Source: UBA1783 sp964449115 (GTDB lineage Bacteria; Bacillota_I; Bacilli_A; Erysipelotrichales; Erysipelotrichaceae). Taken from it: 64,000 nt of DNA. The notes beneath the pieces were generated by a model that saw nothing but the letters and a program-made list of their open reading frames with translations, did not search any database and was not told the origin of the DNA. Below, in pieces: positions 16,563 through 25,689 of this stretch (position 1 is the stretch's first letter; the number at the start of each line of letters is the position of its first letter). The stretch covers positions 8,264 to 72,263 of the forward strand of contig CAYUXW010000005.1 in assembly GCA_964449115.1 (NCBI GenBank). The letters are read 5' to 3'. The position numbers were made by a program, and so were the translations under genes.

Positions 16563-18500
16563 ATGAATTATCAAAAATTGTTTACTCCTATGAAAATAGG
16601 AAATATGGAAGTGAAAAATAGACTGGTCATGTCTCCAATGGGAACAAACTCTGCTTTTACCAGCGGACGTAAAGATGATCAGGAAATTGATTACTTTGTA
16701 AGACGTGCCAAAGGTGGAGTTGGTATGATTATCAATGGCTGTCAGATGTTAAATGAAGTTATTGCTCAAGGAACAATGGAAGGTTACTTGGATAGCTTCA
16801 GTGTCTTACCTGCTCTGACTTCGATGGTCGATGCCGTTCAACGCTATGGCACAAAAATAGTCTGTCAGATTTCTCCAGGAACTGGTAGAAATGCTTATCC
16901 AGATACTTTAGGTCAGCCACCAATCAGTGCTTCAGCAATCCCAAGTGCTTTTGATCCAAATGTTATTTGTCGCGCTTTAACTAAAGAAGAAATTCAGGAT
17001 ATTATGAAAGGAACTGAATTTGCGGCTGGTTTAGCTAGAGATGCTGGTTATGATGCTATTGAAATTCATGCTCATGCTGGTTATCTGATTGACCAGTTTA
17101 TGAGTGCCTGCTGGAACAAACGTGAAGATGAATATGGTGGAAGTCCAGAAAATCGCGCTCGCTTTGCTAGAGAAATGGTTGCTGCCTGCCGTAGGGCGGT
17201 TGGACCAGATATGCCAATTTTATTTAGAATTGCTTTAGACCATCGTTCTGAAGGTGGAAGAACAATTGAAGAATCTATGGCTTTACTTGAAGCATTGGAT
17301 GATGGCAATATTGATGCATTTGACATTGATGCAGGATGTTATGATTCTTTAGACTACATCTTCCCTCCTTCTTATTTAGGAACTGCATGTATGGATTATG
17401 TCTGTAAAGAAGCTAGAAAACATACTGATAAACCATTACTGAATGCTGGTAACCATGATCCAGAATCAGCTGTACGTTTAATTGAATCAGGAGAAGCAGA
17501 CTTCGTTATGATGGGCCGTCCATTAATCGCTGATCCAGATTTACCAAACAAACTGATGAATGGTTTAAGAAATGAAATTCGTCCATGTATTCGCTGTAAT
17601 GAATTCTGTATTGGACGTATTTGGAACAATCACACCAAGTTAGGTTGTGCAGTCAACGTTGAAGCGATGGAAGAAGTTCGTTTCCAGATTGAAAAAACTG
17701 AAAATCCATTAAATGTTGTTATCGTTGGTGCAGGACCTGGTGGCTTGGAAGCTGCTCGTGTTGCTGCTATTGCAGGTCATAAAGTAGCTATCTATGATAA
17801 AGGTTCTGCACTTGGTGGTACTATGCGTACTATCGCAACTTCAAACTTCAAGGAAAAGATTGCTGAACTTGCTAGATACTATGAAGTGAAATTAGCTAAA
17901 TTAGGTGTTGAAATTCATCTTAATACTGAAGTTAAAGGAGATGAAGACTTCTTAGAAAAAGCTGATAGGATTATTGTCGGCACTGGTGCTGTTCCATTCA
18001 AACCAAATATTCCAGGTGTTAACTGTGATAAGGTAATTGATATTGTCTCTGCTCATGCTAATGAAGAATTAATCAAGGGTGATAATATCGTTATTTGTGG
18101 CGGTGGCTTATCTGGATGTGAAGCTGCTCTTGAGTTAGCTGAAGAAAAAGGAAAGAATGTAACTGTTGTTGAAATGCTGGTCGAATTTGCTAAAGACGCG
18201 ATGTTTATCAACAAGATTACTCTATTCAACAAACTGGCTGAAAATAACGTTACATTATTAGCTAATACCAAAGTTGTGGGAATTACTGATGAAGGTGTTG
18301 AAGTTGAAACTGCTGATGGCAAAAAATTCTTGCCAGCTGATACCATTATTTCATCATTCGGTATGAAGCCTCTTACTGAAGTGGCTGATAAAATCAGTGC
18401 AAAATATCACAACAAGACTAGAAAAGTTGGAGACTTGTACAAACTCGGAAAAATTGGAGATGCTATCCGTCAAGGATATTACGCAGGCTTTTCAATCTAA
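16563..18500 (+). CDS. NADH:flavin oxidoreductase / 2,4-dienoyl-CoA reductase-like (OYE + FAD domains)
   Basis: A 645-residue iron-sulfur flavoenzyme. Residues 1-335 form an old-yellow-enzyme FMN barrel, with the substrate-binding HAHAGYLIDQF followed by NKREDEYGGSPENR. A 4Fe-4S site follows (CIRCNEFC then Cys in LGCAVN). The C-terminal half is a Rossmann FAD/NAD module (VVIVGAGPGGLEAA, and a second VICGGGLSGCEAA). The architecture and length match FadH 2,4-dienoyl-CoA reductase and the bile-acid enzymes BaiCD/BaiH (about 640-670 residues). These reduce enoyl or dienone double bonds. Which substrate is used here is unknown. A hairpin terminator follows, and it is divergently paired with an SDR. 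Confidence 0.88.
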   Translation: MNYQKLFTPMKIGNMEVKNRLVMSPMGTNSAFTSGRKDDQEIDYFVRRAKGGVGMIINGCQMLNEVIAQGTMEGYLDSFSVLPALTSMVDAVQRYGTKIVCQISPGTGRNAYPDTLGQPPISASAIPSAFDPNVICRALTKEEIQDIMKGTEFAAGLARDAGYDAIEIHAHAGYLIDQFMSACWNKREDEYGGSPENRARFAREMVAACRRAVGPDMPILFRIALDHRSEGGRTIEESMALLEALDDGNIDAFDIDAGCYDSLDYIFPPSYLGTACMDYVCKEARKHTDKPLLNAGNHDPESAVRLIESGEADFVMMGRPLIADPDLPNKLMNGLRNEIRPCIRCNEFCIGRIWNNHTKLGCAVNVEAMEEVRFQIEKTENPLNVVIVGAGPGGLEAARVAAIAGHKVAIYDKGSALGGTMRTIATSNFKEKIAELARYYEVKLAKLGVEIHLNTEVKGDEDFLEKADRIIVGTGAVPFKPNIPGVNCDKVIDIVSAHANEELIKGDNIVICGGGLSGCEAALELAEEKGKNVTVVEMLVEFAKDAMFINKITLFNKLAENNVTLLANTKVVGITDEGVEVETADGKKFLPADTIISSFGMKPLTEVADKISAKYHNKTRKVGDLYKLGKIGDAIRQGYYAGFSI

Positions 18501-18508
18501 AAGTAAAG

Positions 18509-18557
18509 AAAAAGGTTGTAAACTACTTCTCATTTCAAAGTAGGCTTACAGCCTTTT
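18509..18557. terminator. Bidirectional terminator
   Basis: AAAAAGGTTGTAAACTACTT pairs, with one bulge and a G-T pair, with AAGTAGGCTTACAGCCTTTTTT. It serves the plus-strand oxidoreductase. On the other strand the T run TTTTTC can serve the metallophosphoesterase gene. Confidence 0.75.
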
Positions 18558-18596
18558 TTATTTTTAAGAAGACAAAATCAATATTCAAATAAACAA

Positions 18597-20318
18597 CTAT
18601 TCTTCACTATGTAAATAAAGTGGCATTTCAAAAATTTCTTTTGGTTCATCAGGATAATACATATTGCAAACTGGCACTACTTCACCATTGGAGTTGATGT
18701 ATCTGGCCTTTTGTATTCCTTTTTCAATATCTATCATAAAATGCATTCCAACATATCTGTCTAATGCCAGTTTTTTAGATTCAGATAATTGATCTAAAGC
18801 GAAAGGTCTACCAACCAGAAAACCATAAAAATTAAAATCTGTCAGATAGCCATCATAAGTAACATTATCCTGACCATAGTAATTAGAATTATAGGTTAAT
18901 GGTTTTTCTGGCTCAATTAAACCTGGTACAAATTGACACAAATCATGTTGATGACCATATAAAGCCATATCAACGCCAATTTCATTGAGCAGTTTGGTCC
19001 ACTCTAATTTTGAATCTTCATGATAACGATGTCTATTAACAAAGGTAATTGGAATATGACATAAAACCAGGGTATAGTCATATTCTTTATTTTCTTTTGA
19101 TTCAATAATTTCTTCCAGCATTCTCGATTGCTCATCTCGATACATTTGAAACTTGCTGGTATCATAGTATTCCCACCAGTCATCATCATGATCTTCACCA
19201 ATATCTAAAACTATTCCATAGATATTGGACAAGGTAAATGTATAGTAGAATTTCTGGTCTTTAGAGCCTACATACTTATAAAAATCCTCAGCTTCTTTTC
19301 CTTTAATTTCATGATTCCCGCGGACATAAACTACCGGAATTTCTCCCTTGGTTATTTCATAGGCTAAAACGTTAGCGAAATTAGCATTACTTGGATATTC
19401 GACCATTCCTACCAGATCTCCCAAAAGAACAAGAAAGTCAATTTCTCCAGCACTTTTTGCACTGTTGACTGCTCCCTTTAAGCAGTGATGTACATCACTT
19501 AAAGCGACATAGCTGATTCCATCGGATGAATCTACTGGCTTAAATAAATATTCCTGTGAGATTACTTTTCCCTTAAAACCACCAAAAGGTCCTCGATAAA
19601 TCATCTCTTGAACATTTATGGTATATCCTTTTGCCTTGTCAAGAACTTCTTGTGGCACAACAATTTTATGGATATGATCTTTTGAGCGCATACTTCCGGC
19701 ATATAAATCATAGTATTCTACACCATCAACAATCACCCAGGCTAAAGAATCATTACTGGTTGAAAACACTATCTGATAATCATCCTCTACTGCATAAACA
19801 ACAGCACCAGTGCTGATAGAGTTGCCCTTAATATGATAACTGATAATAAAAGTCGTTATTATTATGGAACCAAGCACAAAAACTTTAATAAACTTTGTTC
19901 TTTTTTGTTCGGTAAACATCAGCCAGCCAAGTATTATCATTAGAATACTGAAAGATAAACTGTTGAAAAATTTAGGTAAGATAAAATATAGATAATCATA
20001 AGCTCCAAAAAGCACAATGATAGCATTTAACACTGTATTGACTAGATTTAATACAATTAGGATTATCCTTAATACCTTGCCAAATTTGTTTTCAAGTGGA
20101 AATAAAAATTGTAAAGCACTTATCAAAAGTACCAATCCCATATAAAACAAAAAAATAACAGGTAGATAAATGATAAAGAAACTTTGATTGGTATCTGCTC
20201 CCAATTGTTTTGATATTCCCGCATAATTGACCCTTAATGCCAGCCAAAACAAAAAACATAGCAAGCTATGAAATCCAATTGAAAAGCGAAACCATTTTTG
20301 TTTGTTATTTAATTGCAT
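18597..20318 (-). CDS. Membrane-anchored metallophosphoesterase
   Basis: 573 residues. The N-terminal 165 residues hold about five hydrophobic helices. A linker of beta character follows, then a calcineurin-like phosphoesterase domain at about 275-530. Its metal ligands are visible in order: SDVHH, GDLVG, RGNHE, CHIPIT and GHQHD. That full set predicts an active two-metal phosphoesterase whose catalytic part lies outside the membrane. The substrate is unknown. AAGGGGT precedes the ATG. The gene appears monocistronic; the next gene upstream on this strand is an LTA-synthase-like sulfatase with its own terminator. Confidence 0.85.
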   Translation of the reverse strand: MQLNNKQKWFRFSIGFHSLLCFLFWLALRVNYAGISKQLGADTNQSFFIIYLPVIFLFYMGLVLLISALQFLFPLENKFGKVLRIILIVLNLVNTVLNAIIVLFGAYDYLYFILPKFFNSLSFSILMIILGWLMFTEQKRTKFIKVFVLGSIIITTFIISYHIKGNSISTGAVVYAVEDDYQIVFSTSNDSLAWVIVDGVEYYDLYAGSMRSKDHIHKIVVPQEVLDKAKGYTINVQEMIYRGPFGGFKGKVISQEYLFKPVDSSDGISYVALSDVHHCLKGAVNSAKSAGEIDFLVLLGDLVGMVEYPSNANFANVLAYEITKGEIPVVYVRGNHEIKGKEAEDFYKYVGSKDQKFYYTFTLSNIYGIVLDIGEDHDDDWWEYYDTSKFQMYRDEQSRMLEEIIESKENKEYDYTLVLCHIPITFVNRHRYHEDSKLEWTKLLNEIGVDMALYGHQHDLCQFVPGLIEPEKPLTYNSNYYGQDNVTYDGYLTDFNFYGFLVGRPFALDQLSESKKLALDRYVGMHFMIDIEKGIQKARYINSNGEVVPVCNMYYPDEPKEIFEMPLYLHSEE

Positions 20319-20380
20319 AATTAATTACCCCTTTTTACAATTTTAGCAAAAAGCTATTTTAATAATCAAGACAGCACTAT

Positions 20381-20442
20381 AAAAGGATAGCCAGTCAAAC
20401 AGATTGCATAAAGCCATTTTCTTTTAACCACTATCCTTTTTT
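20381..20442 (-). terminator. Terminator of the LTA-synthase-like gene
   Basis: AAAAGGATAG (20381-20390) pairs with CTATCCTTTT (20431-20440) around a long loop. On the minus strand it ends in TTTT. The loop length makes it less certain. Confidence 0.5.
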
Positions 20443-20452
20443 ATTATACTTA

Positions 20453-22621
20453 TTAATCAAGAACATAGAATAGATTGTTATTTCTATTTTTTAAATCAAA
20501 TAAATTATTGTATTGTAGTTGTTCATAAAGCTTTAACCATAATTTTTCAGTTTCTGAAGCTTCTTCAAAAGTCAAGAATTCCTGAGACTTGTGTGAATAA
20601 AAACCGTTAGCATTAATGGCAGGAATCTTTTCTTCTAATCTGCTTAAAAATTGATTATATGGTGGAAGAGCAATACCTGCAGCTTCGTAAAGATAAGTTG
20701 ACAAGTAATTTAGACTTGTACACTCTAGATACTTTTCTTCTATATCATAATTAGCCCAGATAAAGAAAGGAGCCAAATACTTATTCTGAATAGATTCCAA
20801 AGTTTCAAAATCCTGTTTTAAAACATCAATATAAAATGATTCATCTATTTTCGGCTGATGATCACCAAAGAAAACAATCAAAACATCCTCATTTATGTTT
20901 TCAAAATAGTTGATTAAATATTCAATAGCGATATCTGATTCATAAATTAAAGAAAGATACTGCTCAACATCAGGGTATTCCTTTTCATAGCCTACTAAAG
21001 AAATAGCCTGCTTGAAATCTTCACCACTATAGTTATAGGCCCCATGATTCTGCATACTGACACCAAAGATAAACAAGGTATCCTGATGTTGCTTTTCATA
21101 TATTTCCACTATTTTTTCATACATTTCTAAATCACTGATATATTCTCTAATAAAATGCTCTTGTGGAAAATCTTCAATAAACAGACTTTCATCAAAACCA
21201 AAATGTTCATAGGTTCTTGGGCGCTCCCAGCCATTAGCTATATATGGATGCAGCGCAATGCAATGATAATCATAAAAACTTTTCAAATAAGATACCATTG
21301 AATATGTCGGGGCTTTGATATATTGCTGATAAGGAACTGTATTAGGTGGCAGCCAGGCCATGGTATTTCCAGTTAGAAATTCATATTCCGAATTAGCGGT
21401 ATTGCCACCATATACTGAAGTCAAAACATAACCTGAAACCACACCTTCTTTTAAAGATGAAACAAATGGCATAACCTCAATATTTGTATTTATTTCACCA
21501 ATTACACTTAAGTCAGAAAAGCTTTCATTCATTATCACGATAATGTGAGGATATTCATGTTCAGACAGTGAGCTATCCACTTCCAATGTATATTGTTCAG
21601 CTACCTTATCAATGATTTCCTCAGAATAATCACTTGGCTTAACAATATATAGTTCTCTAAATTTCATCACAAAATTTAATATATAGCCATTACTAATAGC
21701 TCCCCACTTTCTCCAATGATGAATTTTTATATTTTTAGTGTATCCAAATACTAGCACAATATTAAGTATTATATTTAACACTACTAATCCTCTTTTTTTG
21801 ATTGAAATTTTATTTTTATTTTTTGGAACAGCCGTAAATATATAGATAAGCAGTCCAAACCAGATTAACCAGCCAATTGTAATCAGCATAGGAACCGGAA
21901 ACAAACTGTAGTTGCTTACAACATTTATCGCTGTAGCAACTGAAAGTAGATCAACCGGCTCAAGCAAACGATCTCTAAAACTATAGACATATACATTAAC
22001 TGTAGATATGATTACAAACAACAGTGTTGCTAAAGTGACGGAAAACTTGATTTCACGAATAATCAGATATAAAAACAAGATCGCAGTTGAAACTACCATA
22101 ACTCCTAAAAATAATCTGAAATAGCCCATTGAAAGAATCGGTACATCAATCATTATCTGAGAAATACCGACTGTTGCAAAAGAAGCAATAAAGCTGATAA
22201 ATAAATCTCTTTTGAAGGTATCTTCTCTATTTAAATATAGGACAATTTCATTAATCTGTTGAACTGCACCAGCTATAAAGTAAACGGCAAAAATTGAAAG
22301 ACCAGTTGTTGTTAATCCAACAAGAATCTCTACAGGCAGATGCAACATATTCGCTATAATGCCTACCACAGAAGAAGTCAGCCAATAATTATAAAATCTA
22401 AAACTTAAATATAATGCTACAAAAGCAGCAACTAAAAAAGACAATCTTGTAATCAGATTATTTTTATCTTGTGGTTTCTTAAAAATTATTACTACTGTTC
22501 CTAAAACAGCAAGCAGACCAGTTTCAAAAATCCCAAATAGCGAAGCCTTCATCGTCAATAGCAATAAAGAAAAGTAAGAAACAATTGTCAACAGTGTATT
22601 TATGGTTTTGTTATTTCTCAC
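20453..22621 (-). CDS. LTA synthase family sulfatase / phosphoglycerol transferase
   Basis: 722 residues with a GTG start; GGAGG lies seven bases upstream. The first 310 residues contain about seven or more membrane helices. The extracellular part is an alkaline-phosphatase-fold sulfatase domain: IVIMNESFSDLSV (metal ligand), SVYGGNTANSEYEFLTG with the Thr nucleophile, and FFGDHQPK. LTA synthases use this arrangement to build polyglycerolphosphate chains from phosphatidylglycerol, and relatives transfer phosphoglycerol to other glycans. LtaS itself usually has five helices, so this longer N-terminus suggests a relative acting on another wall or capsule polymer. A terminator follows downstream. 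Confidence 0.85.
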   Translation of the reverse strand: MRNNKTINTLLTIVSYFSLLLLTMKASLFGIFETGLLAVLGTVVIIFKKPQDKNNLITRLSFLVAAFVALYLSFRFYNYWLTSSVVGIIANMLHLPVEILVGLTTTGLSIFAVYFIAGAVQQINEIVLYLNREDTFKRDLFISFIASFATVGISQIMIDVPILSMGYFRLFLGVMVVSTAILFLYLIIREIKFSVTLATLLFVIISTVNVYVYSFRDRLLEPVDLLSVATAINVVSNYSLFPVPMLITIGWLIWFGLLIYIFTAVPKNKNKISIKKRGLVVLNIILNIVLVFGYTKNIKIHHWRKWGAISNGYILNFVMKFRELYIVKPSDYSEEIIDKVAEQYTLEVDSSLSEHEYPHIIVIMNESFSDLSVIGEINTNIEVMPFVSSLKEGVVSGYVLTSVYGGNTANSEYEFLTGNTMAWLPPNTVPYQQYIKAPTYSMVSYLKSFYDYHCIALHPYIANGWERPRTYEHFGFDESLFIEDFPQEHFIREYISDLEMYEKIVEIYEKQHQDTLFIFGVSMQNHGAYNYSGEDFKQAISLVGYEKEYPDVEQYLSLIYESDIAIEYLINYFENINEDVLIVFFGDHQPKIDESFYIDVLKQDFETLESIQNKYLAPFFIWANYDIEEKYLECTSLNYLSTYLYEAAGIALPPYNQFLSRLEEKIPAINANGFYSHKSQEFLTFEEASETEKLWLKLYEQLQYNNLFDLKNRNNNLFYVLD

Positions 22622-22797
22622 TTGTTTTTCCTCCTATTTATATAAAATCAATAAAGATAATTAACATTTAATTTTTTATATTTATAAAAATCTTCTTAAG
22701 TCTATCAAAATACGAGGGCAATTGCAATAAAACCCACAAGTTCACATATATTGAAAAATTACATTATAATCAAAAAATATGCTTGATAATTTAAAAA

Positions 22798-22824
22798 CTT
22801 ATTGCTCAATTAACAAGCAATAAG
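22798..22824 (-). terminator. Terminator of the sugar-uptake operon
   Basis: CTTATTGCT / AGCAATAAG, nine base pairs. On the minus strand it is followed by TTTTTAAATT. It lies 50 bases beyond the stop of the ABC ATPase gene, ending the operon that begins at 34686. Confidence 0.7.
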
Positions 22825-22872
22825 CCACTTATAAAACTTCATTTTTTTCTATCGAATTAGAATCTACAAATT

Positions 22873-24024
22873 TTAAATCCTTTTTCCTTTATCATCGAAA
22901 AAATAAAAACGGTCATTTAAAAAACCAATTTTGATTTTCTCTTCTTTCAAATATAACCTGTCAAAACCCACCTTAAAACTTTCTACTGCTGTAATACTGA
23001 TCTCGTTTACATTAAGATGAACTATCTGATCAGCACCAATTATTTCACTATAATCAACAACAGCTTCAATATCACCTTCATCAATAGTTATATGAACTGG
23101 TCGAATGGCTGCTGTTACTTTATCTTTTTTATGTTTTAGTGTTGTTTTAATTTCTTTTCCTAAAATATTAACTGTATAATCTTTTCCTTTGCTGATAACT
23201 GGTAAATCTTCAAAAACATTAACAGTTGGAAAACCAATAAAACTGGCAACAAATAGATTTTTAGGATAATTGTAAACCTCTGTCACATCAGCATCCTGTT
23301 GAACAATACCATCTTTTAAAACAATAACACGTTCTGCCAGGGTCAGGGCTTCAACCTGATCGTGAGTTACATAGATAAAGGTCGTTTTCAATTTTTTATG
23401 AATTCTTTTCAACAGTCTTTGCAGTGAGGTTCTCATTAAAACATCTAAATTGGCAAATGGTTCATCCATTAAAAAAATCTTTGGCTGTCTTACCAGCGCC
23501 CTGGCAATAGCTACTCTCTGCTTTTCACCACCTGATAAATCTTCTGGAAGTCGCTCCAGTTTATCTTTTACATTTAATAGTTCAGCTATATAATGAACTT
23601 TTTCATTTATTTCTTCTCTAGGAGTATGAGCAGTCTGTAAAGGAAAGGCGATATTTTCAAATACTGTTAAACCTGGGTATAAGGCATAATTTTGAAAAAC
23701 CATCGCAATATCACGATCTTCAGGTTTTATATTGTTCATCAGCTGATTATCAAAGTAAATTTCTCCTACTGATGGAGTTTCCAATCCAGCAATCAGACGC
23801 AAAAAACTTGTTTTTCCTGATCCTGAAGGACCCAACAAAACAACAAACTCCCCATCTTTTATTGTGGCACTTACATGCTGCAAGGCAATAACTCCTTCAT
23901 TGGAAGTGTATGGCATTTGTTTCTGTTTCTGTAAAATTTTCTCTTTTCTTTTTCGATCAAAAATACCAGTAATCTGGGCAAAAGGATAAATTAAGGCCAC
24001 ATCATCAATTTTTATTGTTGGCAT
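22873..24024 (-). CDS. ABC transporter ATP-binding protein, MsmX/UgpC (CUT1) type
   Basis: 383 residues. The nucleotide-binding domain has Walker A GPSGSGKTS, the Q-loop in VFQNYALYPG, signature LSGGEKQRVAIARAL, Walker B IFLMDEPFANLD and switch His in VTHDQ. The C-terminal 120 residues form the regulatory OB-like domain typical of sugar ATPases. An extra lysine- and glutamine-rich stretch of about 30 residues sits between the first strand and Walker A. It is the last gene of the operon with two permeases and a binding protein, so it likely energises that importer. AGGAG precedes the start, two bases from the upstream gene's stop. Confidence 0.92.
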   Translation of the reverse strand: MPTIKIDDVALIYPFAQITGIFDRKRKEKILQKQKQMPYTSNEGVIALQHVSATIKDGEFVVLLGPSGSGKTSFLRLIAGLETPSVGEIYFDNQLMNNIKPEDRDIAMVFQNYALYPGLTVFENIAFPLQTAHTPREEINEKVHYIAELLNVKDKLERLPEDLSGGEKQRVAIARALVRQPKIFLMDEPFANLDVLMRTSLQRLLKRIHKKLKTTFIYVTHDQVEALTLAERVIVLKDGIVQQDADVTEVYNYPKNLFVASFIGFPTVNVFEDLPVISKGKDYTVNILGKEIKTTLKHKKDKVTAAIRPVHITIDEGDIEAVVDYSEIIGADQIVHLNVNEISITAVESFKVGFDRLYLKEEKIKIGFLNDRFYFFDDKGKRI

Positions 24025-24026
24025 AA

Positions 24027-24761
24027 TTATTTACTCCTATCCTTTCTTCGTTTGTCTGAAAACTTTTTATCAATATCTACAATTGACAGCTCCTCTAGCT
24101 TTTCATCTTCTTCAGTCGATATTTCTACTTTCTGATTATCTTCTTCAATGTTATATTCTTTTAAAAATTTTGCAATTTCTTTTTCTATTCCAGGACGAAT
24201 CAAATCCAGATATAATCCTGGCACAATCAATAAGGCCAGTGGAAATATCTCAACAGACCAGATTAGGAAAATTAACAAAGCTCCGTTAAATAAACTGACA
24301 AATAATCGCTGTGAAGAAAAGTACAATGATAAACGAATTATTGATAATACACTTCCTTCAAAATGGGCCAATACTGGCGGGATGTAGGTTACTGCCGCTA
24401 CAAAAATTATACTAAGCAGGATACCAAAAGCAAAATAAACAGTTCCTAAAATTCCTGTCTTATATATTTGCCAGCCAGCATAAACTCCAACTACAAGGAA
24501 AAATATCGCTACCATAAGAAACAGGTTTAGTTTAATTCCTAACTTCAGATTATCCTTGAAAGCATTAAAGAAACCCTTTGAAACTCCTCTTCCTTTTGAT
24601 GGGCCATAAACTACCCTTATTAAAGCGTAATAACCAGCACTGAAAGATGTTACTACTGTAACAATTGGTATACATCCCAGCAACGTGAAAAAGCTAATAA
24701 TCAGTAAATTAGCAATTGTTTCTAAAAATTTAATAAAGGGGTTGTTGTAATTAAAATCCAT
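24027..24761 (-). CDS. YesL-like (DUF624) membrane protein
   Basis: 244 residues. About five membrane helices are followed by a charged tail rich in Glu and Lys (IEEDNQKVEIST to the end). The N-terminal pattern NPFIKFLETIANL, then LLGCIPIVTVVTS and YYALIRVVYG, matches the DUF624/YesL family. Its genes sit beside lplABC-type sugar transporters and YesMN two-component systems. The function is not established, though a sensor or transporter accessory role is usual speculation. The context here is exactly that kind of operon. Only a weak ribosome binding site is visible, and the start follows the previous stop by six bases. Confidence 0.75.
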   Translation of the reverse strand: MDFNYNNPFIKFLETIANLLIISFFTLLGCIPIVTVVTSFSAGYYALIRVVYGPSKGRGVSKGFFNAFKDNLKLGIKLNLFLMVAIFFLVVGVYAGWQIYKTGILGTVYFAFGILLSIIFVAAVTYIPPVLAHFEGSVLSIIRLSLYFSSQRLFVSLFNGALLIFLIWSVEIFPLALLIVPGLYLDLIRPGIEKEIAKFLKEYNIEEDNQKVEISTEEDEKLEELSIVDIDKKFSDKRRKDRSK

Positions 24762-24767
24762 AATCTT

Positions 24768-25631
24768 TTATAATGGCGTTTCTTTTATTTTCGTTAATTC
24801 TCCAGCTTTTAAGATTTCTGTTTGTCCAAAAGAAGTTTGAATATATACATCTACAGATGAAGGATTATAAATCATAGAGCCATCTACACTATATTCTAAC
24901 CTATTATAGGCCCAAATATAATCCATAATCTCTCCATTGGTCGCAAACCAGATATTTTCTTTATCCTGAGCGATATATTCTAGAGCTTTCTCAATATCCT
25001 GCCAATTATCATCACCATCAAATTCATATGCATGTCCCCACAGATAAAACAGCTTCGAAGACATTGAAAACTCTTCAACAAATTTTTTCAATAGTTCCAT
25101 CAGCTTTGGATCATTATGATGACAGGTAGGATTCCATTGTAAAAAATCATCAGGCAAATTAAAATCAGGGGTTGATACAACTGTCCTTGCTCCCTTATAT
25201 CCAGCTTTAGCCAGGATAACCTTAACTTCTTCATTAAAAAAACCAAATGGATAAGCAAACATTTGCAGGGGCTTTTCTATCAGCTTTTCCAATGCTCTTT
25301 TATCTTCTACGATTTCATACATCACCAGTGGAGATTTAATTCCTACTAAGGAAGAGTGATATAATCCATGCCCTGCTACTTCATGATTCCTATAAAGACT
25401 AACTACTTCTTCCTTATTTATCTTGGATACATCTACAGGTTTATGATTAGGAGCGTTAACTATTTGCTGCTGACCTAATAAACCATAATTAATATTAAAA
25501 GTAGCTTTTATACCAAAACGATTTAATAATTCAACTAATCTTTTATCCTGAATTACTCCATCATCATAACTTAAGGTAAAAGCTTTCTTTAGACCATCTG
25601 GCCAGAGCATAATATCAAATCTTTTTCCCAT
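24768..25631 (-). CDS. Polysaccharide deacetylase (NodB homology) family protein
   Basis: 287 residues with no signal peptide. The NodB fold is shown by AFTLSYDDG (residues about 17-25, with the catalytic base and metal Asp), GHGLYHSSL with the two metal His, and FAYPFGFFNEE. It ends in a WGHAYEF motif with the conserved His. Such enzymes remove N- or O-acetyl groups from sugars. The cytoplasmic location and sugar-uptake operon suggest a small imported saccharide rather than peptidoglycan. GAGAGGA precedes the ATG. Confidence 0.85.
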   Translation of the reverse strand: MGKRFDIMLWPDGLKKAFTLSYDDGVIQDKRLVELLNRFGIKATFNINYGLLGQQQIVNAPNHKPVDVSKINKEEVVSLYRNHEVAGHGLYHSSLVGIKSPLVMYEIVEDKRALEKLIEKPLQMFAYPFGFFNEEVKVILAKAGYKGARTVVSTPDFNLPDDFLQWNPTCHHNDPKLMELLKKFVEEFSMSSKLFYLWGHAYEFDGDDNWQDIEKALEYIAQDKENIWFATNGEIMDYIWAYNRLEYSVDGSMIYNPSSVDVYIQTSFGQTEILKAGELTKIKETPL

Positions 25632-25654
25632 AATAATTTCCTCTCTAAATTAAA

Positions 25655-25681
25655 GAAGGCATTTTATAACCAGATGCCTTC
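25655..25681 (-). terminator. Weak terminator or attenuator inside the uptake operon
   Basis: GAAGGCAT / ATGCCTTC, eight base pairs. On the minus strand it is followed by TTTAATTT. It lies between the beta-lactamase-fold gene and the deacetylase gene and could reduce expression of the last three genes. Confidence 0.45.
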
Positions 25682-25689
25682 TATTTTAT

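Noticed and set aside
16563..18500. Assigning the oxidoreductase to BaiCD bile-acid metabolism
   Set aside because: Domain order and length fit, but no other bai gene is nearby and the active site also fits dienoyl-CoA reductases.
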